This document shows positions 54,764 through 62,481 of a DNA stretch of 64,000 bases, one piece after another (the stretch's first letter is position 1; every line of letters begins with the position of its first letter). The notes under the pieces are model-generated. The model did no database searches. It was not told the origin of the DNA and saw only the letters and a program-made list of their open reading frames with translations. Position numbers and translations under genes: made by a program. This stretch comes from JBHHUI01 sp965248775 (lineage in GTDB: Bacteria; Chloroflexota; Anaerolineae; Anaerolineales; JBHHUI01): the NCBI GenBank assembly GCA_965248775.1, contig OZ252150.1, forward strand, positions 682,001 through 746,000, written 5' to 3'.

Positions 54764-55390
54764 TTATTGATTGAGATCGCGCACCGCTCGCCAGGGCGTA
54801 TCACTAGAATAATCGAGATACTTCACCCGTACCAACTCTAATTCATCCGGATCATCCAATCCATGCGGAAGCACGGCGTTATTGAGCCGAATGGACTCAT
54901 AATACGGCGGCGATATGCGTGCCACCGTCTCCCAGTGAACCTTATTATGGTTCCAATTGTCTTTGGCTTCTGTGTTAGTGAACAGGACGAGGTTGCCAAA
55001 GTTGCCATTGGGCATGCGAACAGTGCTCAAACTGAGCAGGCCTGGGTGATTATGGAACTCATTCTCGAAGCGCTTGTCTGCTCTTATCAGGGGGCGGATG
55101 TTCGCAGCGGGGCGGGCATTTCCAAAGAATCCCACAACTGTTAAATTTTTCGCGCTGAATAGTAAAGCGGGGCGAATATAATATATGCGGAAATGCCGGC
55201 CTTTCGGATCAGACTGGCAGATGGCGCGTTTACCGGGAACAAAGTCGCAGAGCACCGGATCGTCATACGTGTCGACGAGTTGGTGCGCCATGTCACGCAT
55301 GGTCGCCAGGTCTTCTTCGCTGTTTTCAGGATCGACAAATGGCCTCTCCGGAACCATTTGCGTTGGGCTCAGGCTAACTTCTTCCATCAT
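54764..55390 (-). CDS. Hypothetical protein, 208 aa
   Basis: This is a soluble protein without signal peptide or TM segment. I do not recognise the family. Visible features are an acidic N-terminus (FVDPENSEEDLATMRDM), a central beta-rich part (HFRIYYIRPALLFS, VVGFFGNARP), an FENEFHNHPGLLSLSTV segment and a Trp/His-containing region (KDNWNHNKVHWETVARI). It is convergent with the DUF4157 gene (14-bp gap). ATG 55390 is followed by a second ATG; the RBS is weak. Codon use is like its neighbours, so it is probably a real gene. Confidence 0.7.
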   Translation of the reverse strand: MMEEVSLSPTQMVPERPFVDPENSEEDLATMRDMAHQLVDTYDDPVLCDFVPGKRAICQSDPKGRHFRIYYIRPALLFSAKNLTVVGFFGNARPAANIRPLIRADKRFENEFHNHPGLLSLSTVRMPNGNFGNLVLFTNTEAKDNWNHNKVHWETVARISPPYYESIRLNNAVLPHGLDDPDELELVRVKYLDYSSDTPWRAVRDLNQ

Positions 55391-55883
55391 AACGAGCTCC
55401 CTTATATCCGCTTAACCCGGTCGCTTGGACTAGCTCTGTCTGGGCGACAAATGGTTTATCATTGTAGCCGTGATCTGGCAAACTGAGCCTCCAAGTTGCT
55501 TCTCGGAAATAGGATGTAAGGACGAAGGTTTTCAGTAACTGGTGGTATCCTGTTAATCTCTTAAGAGAGTGTTTCTTAAAAGATAGGGTCAGCTAAAATT
55601 TGTCATTTCGAACCGCGGTCATCATTTTTAGCGAGCCATATATGCAAAATAAGCGGTGAGAAATCCCTAAAACGATGAAAACTATAGGGAATTCTCACTC
55701 CCTGTGGTCGTTCGCCCAGCCCCCCAGTCTCGCACAGTGCCGTGCACACTGCATCGGTATCGACTGGACGAGGCGGCGGCTAGACGGGGAAATGACATTA
55801 TTCGTCTGGTTTGATTTAAGGAACACTCTCAAAGATATCGTCTGCTTTGATGTGCTTTTGCCCGGCATAGCTCCCATGATCGC
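55391..55883. repeat. Gap with dispersed repeat, second copy (about 55719-55790)
   Basis: The 493-bp gap before the second cyclase paralog holds CCCAGTCTCGCACAGTGCC, TCGGTATC and CGACTGGACGAGGCGG. These match the words and order seen at 13790-13905. No complete gene is supported in the rest. It should contain the promoters of both flanking divergent genes. Confidence 0.55.
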
Positions 55884-58800
55884 ATGCACATGAATTGCCC
55901 CAATTGTCAAACGGAAAATCGAGTAGCGGCGCATTTCTGTCTGAACTGCGGATTCTTCCTCGATCCCGATTGTCCGTCGTGTGGGAACAATTTCACCTCG
56001 CCTGCAAAATTTTGCGACCATTGCGGCATTCGGCTGTCGAATACAGCTTCACTCGCAGGCTTTTTTAGCGCCTCCCCAATTGCAGGCCAGCCTCAACCCG
56101 AAACTGCACCGCTCCGGCCAACACCAGAACCAGCATCTCAACCGCAGCCTGAAACAGAGCCGTCCACACAAGTCGATCCACACTTGCAGCAATATGTTCC
56201 CCGAGAGCTGCTGGACAAATTCGCCATCGCACGTGAACAAGGTGGCATGCTGGGGGAACGGCGCGTTGTCAGCATTCTTTTCTGTGATGTACAGGGTTCA
56301 ACCGCGGCAGCCGAGCAACTCGATCCCGAAGAGTGGACGGAGATCATCAACGGTGCCTTCGAGCATATGATCAGTCCGATCTATAAGTATGAAGGTATCG
56401 TGGCGCGCTTAATGGGGATTGCGATTCTGGCATTCTTCGGTGCGCCAATTGCACATGAGGACGATCCCCGCCGTGCCGTTCTCGCAGGATTAGAAATTGT
56501 GCAGAGTATCCAGGCTTATCGCGAGCAGGTGCTCACAGAATGGAAAATCGATATCGATGTCCGTGTCGGCATCAATACAGGGCCGGTGGTTGAGGGCGCT
56601 GTCGGCTCGGATTTGCGCATGGAATATACGGCCATGGGGGATGCAATCAACCTGGCTGCCCGCATGGAGCAGCATGCGGAACCCGGCACTGTCAAGATCG
56701 CAGAGGAGACGTTTAAATTTGTGTCTCCTCTGTTTGATGTATGGGAACTGGGCGGTGTGGAAGTCAAAGGCAAGGCGGAGCCGGTCTCAGCATATCGTGT
56801 CCTGGGTCCGAAAGCAGACCCCGGACGCCAGCGTGGGATCGAAGGATTGGATGCGCCTCTCATAGGTCGTGAAACGGAATATGCCCGTCTCTCGGAACTG
56901 CTCGACGGTCTAGAGCAGGGGGTTGGCCAGATTCTCTTTGTCATCGGGGAGGCCGGTTTAGGGAAGAGTCGCATTATCGCGGAACTGCGCAAAGAATGGC
57001 AGCAGCGCTTTATTCAACCGGATATCCAACTCAGTACGAATGGACAGCAACGGAGTAATCCAGCACAGACGTCTGCCTGGTACGAAACAGCGAGTCTTTC
57101 ATACGAAACCGCGCAACCCTATCATGTATTTGTCCGTTTGTTGCGCCACGTTGCCCATGTTCAAGAAGGCGAATCGAACGAGAAAGTAAATCAGAAAATT
57201 GATCAAATGCTCGCGGCTGCTTTTGGTGATGGCGAGCATAACTATAAGCCGGTGTTGAATACCCTACTCGGCAGCGCGGAGGAAAGTGGCGTTGAGAAGC
57301 TGGAAGGCGATGCCTTCCGCCGCGAGTTCATCGATTTCATGTTGCGCTTCTGGCGTGCACGCGCCGCCGACTCCCCGGCAGTCATTGTCTTCGATGACTT
57401 ACACTGGTCCGATCCCGCTTCGGCTGCCCTGTTGAAAGAACTGCTGGCAGTGGCAAGCGATGCACCCATCTTGCTCATCGGTCTGACGCGTCCCGAGCGC
57501 GCGGGAGCGGGTTGGGAAATTCGCGCAGCGGCCGACGAGGAGCATCACCATCGCTATACCGAGATCAACTTGCACCCATTGTCGAATGAAGACAGCAATC
57601 AACTCGTCGATAGTCTCCTGACAATCTCCGATCTGCCGCAGGAATTAAGGCAGCGCGTTTTGGATAAGTCGCAAGGGAATCCGTTCTTTGTCGAAGAAAT
57701 CGTGCGTACGCTGATCGACAATGGTGCTGTCGAGAGAGATGAAAGTGGCGATCACTGGGTTGCGACCGGCGATAGTACAGAGATTGACATCCCGGACAAT
57801 CTTCAAGCATTGCTCGTAGCGCGTATAGATCGCCTGGAGGAAGCTGCGCGGCGAGTCTTACAGCTTGGCGCGCTAATCGGACGCTCATTCTTTTATCGCG
57901 TGCTGCAGGAGATTGCAATTGGCCTCATGCAACTGCGAGAGGCCTCGGTTCTTGACGAGCAATTGCATGCCTTGCAAAAATTGGATTTGATCCGCGAAGC
58001 GGCACGCTTGCCCGAATTGGAGTACATGTTTCGGCACGCTCTGACTCAGGAGGCTGCCTACAGCACCATCCTGCACAAACAGCGGCGCGAATATCATCTG
58101 CGCGTTGGGGAGGTGATGGAGGTCCTTTTCTCCGGTCAATTAGACGAATATGCCGCACGTCTGGCACAGCACTTTGATCGCGGGCGAGATTTTGAGCGCG
58201 CCGTTCGATATTACGTACGGGCGGCTGATAACGCTTTTCGGTTATACGCCAATGCGGAGGCCATTAGCCAATATAAGCGTGCCCTGCACCTGATAGACGC
58301 TTCTCCCGAGGTTGAGATTGACTCGGATTTACTCGGGCACATTTTGCGACAATGTGGGCGGGCATTGGAATTGTCGGGAGAGTTTGGCGAAGCGCTGCAG
58401 CTTTATGGGGACATCGTCTTGCAGGCCCATGAAGCGGGAGATAAACAACTCGAACTTGCAGCGCTGATGGAACAAGCCAAATTGTTTATGACGATGAACC
58501 CAATGCACGACGGTGAACGCGGACAAGCAGCCTCAAACCGGGCGCTTGCATTGGCGCAAGAGATTGGAGATATGGAGGCCGAGTCGCGTATCCATTGGAA
58601 TTTGCAGTTGTGCCATCTCTACAATCCGGAAGGCGTTATGCGAGAGTCAATCACGCATGGCGAGTTGGCATTGGCAGGGGCACTTCTGGGAGACAATCGC
58701 GAGTACACCGGATATATTCTCAATGACCTGACGAAGGGCTACATGAATACTGGGCAATTAGCGCGCGCGCAGGAGACTGTGACACAAGCGATGTTGCTCT

Positions 58801-59741
58801 GGCGTGAGATTGGAAACATATCAGGGATGACCGATGCTTTTCTCCAGGGGATCGTGATCCCATACCTCCTGGGGAATTTTGAGTATGCCTTGGAATATAT
58901 TGAGGAAGCTGAACAGGTAATGCTCGCGGGGGGTGACAAATGGGGGCAGGCGGGGCCAAGGATCTATAAGGGGCTGATACTTAAGGAATTCGGGAAAATA
59001 TCCGAGGCAGTCGCGGAAAGTCTTGCGAATATAGAAGTCGCTGCAGCTGCCGGCAATGCTGTTACCGAATCCATATCCAATGCACATCTTGCCTGGATTT
59101 ACAGTCATCTCGGAGAACCGAAACTCGCTCTTGAGCATGCGCAGAAGGGTGTTGGGAGTATGAAGGCATCCTTTCCGGCTTGGGGGATCTATCCACTCTC
59201 AATACTCTCCCTAGTTCATATAGCGCGAGATGAATTGCCCGCAGCACGTGCAGCAATCAATGCAGCGCTTGAATTGTATAAACCCGAGAATTCCTGGTTG
59301 TGGTTTGCCTGCCTCTTGAAGTTTGCAGAGGCGTCAGTCCAGATGGCAGAAGGCGATCATTTGCAAGCGCTAGATAGCTTCGAAAATTACGAAGGTTTCT
59401 TGCAGGAGATTGGCTATTCGGGTTATGTCCCGGACGCACTATTCAGCCGGGCGAAAGTTTTGAAAGCACTCCAACGCTTCGATGAGGCGGTCGAGGCTGC
59501 CCGCCAAGCTGTTGCCCTAGCCGAGGAGCGCGGCATGCGGTTTCTGCTGTGGCAGGTGAATGCTTTTCAGAGCGAGCTTTCAAGCGTACTGGGGGAAGTT
59601 GTGGCAGCCCAATCACATCGCCGGCAGGCAGGTCAAATATTAGAATCAATCGTTGATGCAATTACTGAAAACGATTTGCGGGAAAAGTTTCTCCATTTGC
59701 CGGAGGTTCGTGCGGTGCTGGAAGCCGAAGAAGATCGGTAG
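55884..59741 (+). CDS. Zinc-ribbon/cyclase/AAA/TPR protein, intact frame but metal Asp missing
   Basis: 1285 aa. Double zinc ribbon (CPNC...CLNC, CPSC...CDHC; residues 5-48), class III cyclase domain (about 125-300), STAND ATPase (Walker A GEAGLGKS near 355; PAVIVFDDLHWSD; DKSQGNPFFVEEIVRTL) and TPR repeats to the end. The first metal Asp135 is present (LFCDVQGST), but the second is replaced: RLMGIAILAFFG has Ile179 where both neighbours' paralogs have Asp (RLMGD). MGDAINLAARME is kept. The cyclase is therefore predicted to be inactive alone and may act as a pseudo-cyclase, dimer partner or nucleotide sensor. ATG 55884 (MHMNCPNC) fits the paralogs. Confidence 0.93.
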   Translation: MHMNCPNCQTENRVAAHFCLNCGFFLDPDCPSCGNNFTSPAKFCDHCGIRLSNTASLAGFFSASPIAGQPQPETAPLRPTPEPASQPQPETEPSTQVDPHLQQYVPRELLDKFAIAREQGGMLGERRVVSILFCDVQGSTAAAEQLDPEEWTEIINGAFEHMISPIYKYEGIVARLMGIAILAFFGAPIAHEDDPRRAVLAGLEIVQSIQAYREQVLTEWKIDIDVRVGINTGPVVEGAVGSDLRMEYTAMGDAINLAARMEQHAEPGTVKIAEETFKFVSPLFDVWELGGVEVKGKAEPVSAYRVLGPKADPGRQRGIEGLDAPLIGRETEYARLSELLDGLEQGVGQILFVIGEAGLGKSRIIAELRKEWQQRFIQPDIQLSTNGQQRSNPAQTSAWYETASLSYETAQPYHVFVRLLRHVAHVQEGESNEKVNQKIDQMLAAAFGDGEHNYKPVLNTLLGSAEESGVEKLEGDAFRREFIDFMLRFWRARAADSPAVIVFDDLHWSDPASAALLKELLAVASDAPILLIGLTRPERAGAGWEIRAAADEEHHHRYTEINLHPLSNEDSNQLVDSLLTISDLPQELRQRVLDKSQGNPFFVEEIVRTLIDNGAVERDESGDHWVATGDSTEIDIPDNLQALLVARIDRLEEAARRVLQLGALIGRSFFYRVLQEIAIGLMQLREASVLDEQLHALQKLDLIREAARLPELEYMFRHALTQEAAYSTILHKQRREYHLRVGEVMEVLFSGQLDEYAARLAQHFDRGRDFERAVRYYVRAADNAFRLYANAEAISQYKRALHLIDASPEVEIDSDLLGHILRQCGRALELSGEFGEALQLYGDIVLQAHEAGDKQLELAALMEQAKLFMTMNPMHDGERGQAASNRALALAQEIGDMEAESRIHWNLQLCHLYNPEGVMRESITHGELALAGALLGDNREYTGYILNDLTKGYMNTGQLARAQETVTQAMLLWREIGNISGMTDAFLQGIVIPYLLGNFEYALEYIEEAEQVMLAGGDKWGQAGPRIYKGLILKEFGKISEAVAESLANIEVAAAAGNAVTESISNAHLAWIYSHLGEPKLALEHAQKGVGSMKASFPAWGIYPLSILSLVHIARDELPAARAAINAALELYKPENSWLWFACLLKFAEASVQMAEGDHLQALDSFENYEGFLQEIGYSGYVPDALFSRAKVLKALQRFDEAVEAARQAVALAEERGMRFLLWQVNAFQSELSSVLGEVVAAQSHRRQAGQILESIVDAITENDLREKFLHLPEVRAVLEAEEDR

Positions 59742-59853
59742 AGCATAATCACCAGCCGTAAGCCCGTATACCGAGAACAATTCTAAATTTGAAGACGAAC
59801 TCTGCCATGCTACCGATAGACCTTAAGGAAACAAATTAGAAAAATGGGCAATG

Positions 59854-59951
59854 AGAAGCTTCGCTTTTATTATTTCTGTACCCGAAATCGCAAGATTCAA
59901 TCGATAGCTCAGAACCGGCTTTCGATTGCTAGACGGAAAAGCGAAGCTTCT
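59854..59951. repeat. 98-bp element with perfect 15-bp inverted ends
   Basis: AGAAGCTTCGCTTTT at 59854-59868 is exactly complementary to 59937-59951. An inner pair CAATCGA/TCGATTG extends the fold. It lies in a 387-bp gene-free gap between the cyclase gene and the IS4-like copy. It could be a MITE-like element or a large RNA hairpin. No flanking duplication is clear. Confidence 0.65.
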
Positions 59952-60137
59952 AAATAACAGCCGGCCGCAAGGATTCAAAAAGCATACCTTAATGTCTTAT
60001 AGCTGGATGTCAGCCCATTCTCGCATAGCATCCCGCTGGCTGGATGGATAAATTCTTTAACGCATTTTTTACGGACTCTTCGTAAGACAGATACGATTTC
60101 TTTAGACTATTCGTTTATACTTTAGGTGCAATACCTT

Positions 60138-60481
60138 TCAAATAAGGGCCAAAGCTTGCCGGAAAGGTTGTCGGGGTTGGGGCCAGTGATAATGCTCCGG
60201 CTGTTTCAGGCGGAACTTTGACATCTTGCGTTTGACTACACGCGGGTTTGAACGGGCACGGCGGAGAGGCAGACGAACGTCAGCGATGTCATGCAACAAG
60301 CGGTCATAGAGTTGGCCGAGTTGGTCAACGGCCGTCTTTTGAAACTCGGCGAGCGTGTCGCGCACGAGTTCGAGTGCATGCACAAAGCTGAGTTGGTCGG
60401 GATCGAGACCGGTGCGTTGGGCAGCCGCATGCATCAGGAAGCGGATGATGAAGTGTGCGATGAGCAGGCCATACAGTTCCT
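60138..60481 (-). pseudogene. IS4-like transposase, C-terminal fragment
   Basis: This is the C-terminal part (QELYGLLIAHFIIRFLMHAA...), separated from the main part by the nested IS1-like element. It differs from copy 1 at few residues. Together with 61302-62371 it restores the full frame once the nested element and one AGTTCCTG copy are removed. Confidence 0.88.
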
Positions 60482-60482
60482 G

Positions 60483-61301
60483 GGTAGTGGTTACATGGTA
60501 ACTGATGGGGACCACGCTGTATTGTAGTAATGGAGATACAACTTGAGTACAGCTTCATGGTAAACGTCGGACTTGGAGAAAGAAAGAGTTTTGCGCACGA
60601 AGCGAGCCAGTCTCTGGCGCAAGGTGTTGTTCCAGCGTTCCACGTGAGATGTCTGGCCGCTTTCTTTGCCGACACTTTGGTGAGTGTCGTTTGGTAAAAC
60701 CTTCTGGTAAGCGTGCCAGAAGTCGCTGAAGGAGCAACACGCTTTGTAGGATGCTGGGATGGATTTCCATAACGCGCGACAACTTTTTTCACTGCGGTCG
60801 CCAATAAAATAGGCCACCACTTGGCGCGTGCGCCGACACAGCGCGACCCATATCCAACGTTTATCGTTTTTTGTGCGTACAAATGACCATAATTCATCCA
60901 ATTCCAGCACATCATCCGTTTTTACGGTTTCTAAAGTGTCAGCCAGGTTCGGCATAGCGCCGGCCTTCTCCAGAATCCAGCGTGCTAATGTCTGCCGCGC
61001 GATGCCAAAGATGCGCTCAATGCCGCGCATACTGGCTCGCTCTCGATAGGTGCGTAGGACAAATTCTCTGATGAACTCAGGATAAGAACGGCTTTGCGGT
61101 TCCAACATTCCATAAGCGGCGCAATCGAGACAATGAAACTTCTGACCGCCTTTATAGTCTGTACCATTCTTGACAATGTTGAGGCTCCTGCACTTTGAAC
61201 ACTCATGCGTGATGACACTCTGGATCATTTTGGCGCTCCTCTGTTTGGCAGGCCAACAACTTACTTTTTCCAGACTCATCAGTCAACATGTAACCACTAC
61301 C
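60483..61301 (-). mobile_element. IS1-like insertion sequence, copy 2 (819 bp), nested
   Basis: The ends are GGTAGTGGTTACATG and complement. An 8-bp target duplication AGTTCCTG lies at 60475-60482 and 61302-61309. It has the same length as copy 1 and sits inside the IS4-like transposase gene, so it is the younger insertion at this place. Confidence 0.94.
60491..61279 (-). CDS. IS1-like transposase, copy 2
   Basis: The protein is identical to that at 27128-27916: zinc finger, HTH and DDE core in one frame. The likely start is the Met of MIQSVITHEC at 61228. Identity of the two copies points to recent transposition. Confidence 0.93.
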   Translation of the reverse strand: MSLEKVSCWPAKQRSAKMIQSVITHECSKCRSLNIVKNGTDYKGGQKFHCLDCAAYGMLEPQSRSYPEFIREFVLRTYRERASMRGIERIFGIARQTLARWILEKAGAMPNLADTLETVKTDDVLELDELWSFVRTKNDKRWIWVALCRRTRQVVAYFIGDRSEKSCRALWKSIPASYKACCSFSDFWHAYQKVLPNDTHQSVGKESGQTSHVERWNNTLRQRLARFVRKTLSFSKSDVYHEAVLKLYLHYYNTAWSPSVTM

Positions 61302-62371
61302 AGTTCCTGAATGACCCCGACCGGCTTGAGACTGCGCAGCGGGCGTCCGGCCAGACGTTGATGGGTGTCGACTTCATCGATGACCAATTCGATTTCCCAG
61401 CGTTCGTGATAAGCTCGCGCGAGTTCCAGGGCTGGGAAGGCTTCGGGGTTCAGCAAGGTGGTAACCAAGCGGTGCACTTCACCGTAACCGGGGAGTGCCG
61501 GGTCACTTATGGTGTATTCGACGATGCGCACCAGGAGGCGCTCGCCCCGCTTGCGGCGCTGGTAGTCGGAGGGGGTCAGGTAGGCGGTGTAGGAGCCATC
61601 TGGCAAGGGACAGCGGTTTTTAGGCTTGACATGGGCTGGAAATCGGCTCAAAATGTGTCCCCCGCGCTCCAAAACCATGCGCAGCATGTCATAATCATGA
61701 AACCCACGGTCCCACATCACCAACATGCCCATCTCGACCGAGCGCAACAGGCGAAAACCACCTATGCGCTCGCTGGTGTGGCAAGGCCAGAAGCCCGCAT
61801 CGACAATCGTATGCGTGCCGCACTCGACCAGATACACCCCTTGCACCTGCGGAAAAGCGCTCTGGCCGCGCGGGCTGTGGTGCCGTCCAAAAGCCGCCGC
61901 ATTCTCCGGCGTGTCAGCCACATCTTCAACCGTGCCATCGATGGCCATCAGGCGCAATCCAAAGAGGAACGCGCCGGCTGTCTCCGTCGTAGCTATCGGT
62001 CGACATACATGCCGAAACAAACGCACGACCGGTCGAGCACCCAGTTGATAGCGCCGATAGGTAATCGCACTGTCTTTCGGTACCGCGTATTCCGGATTGT
62101 TCCAGATGTACCGCAACCCCTGGGCGATCTTACGCATTACCCGCCCCAGAGAAGATTGCGTGTAGATGTTCATTGTGATGATTAAAAACACTGTCACGAC
62201 CAGATTCAATTTGCGCTCGCGTTGCGTTTTCAAGCCTTCTGCCTCCAACGCTGCTTCGACCACATCTGGCGGAATAACCCGGCTCAGGCTTGTAAATGTC
62301 AGTTCCCGGCAAAACTTGCTCTCGATGTCAACCTCGCGTAATCTGTATCCCATCAGGTGGCCCCCTGGCAT
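61302..62371 (-). pseudogene. IS4-like transposase, N-terminal and catalytic part
   Basis: The fragment runs from the start (MPGGHLMGYRLREVD) through AIDGTVEDVADT, MLVMWDRGFHD and YHERWEIELVIDEVDTH to VGVIQEL, where the nested IS1-like element begins. It is almost identical to copy 1, with a few substitutions (for example Ile for Met in SERIGGF). It is inactive as it stands. Confidence 0.9.
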
Positions 62372-62481
62372 CTTGCGAATTTGTATATCTCACAAGTATG
62401 CCTCGGGTGCCACCTGTTTGCTTATTTGAAAGGTATTGACTTTAGGTCAACATTAATAAATGCAACATTAAGGTTCTTCGT

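Larger units (their letters stand above)
60129..62438 (-). mobile_element. IS4-like insertion sequence, copy 2, interrupted by IS1-like element
   Basis: It has the same 18-bp inverted ends as copy 1 (CAATACCTTTCAAATAAG at 60129, complement ending at 62438), in reverse orientation. Flanks ACTTTAGGTG (60119-60128) and ACTTTAGGTC (62439-62448) are a target duplication matching at 9 of 10 bases. An IS1-like element with its own duplication is nested inside. The copy lies 43 bp before the start of the third cyclase paralog. Confidence 0.92.
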
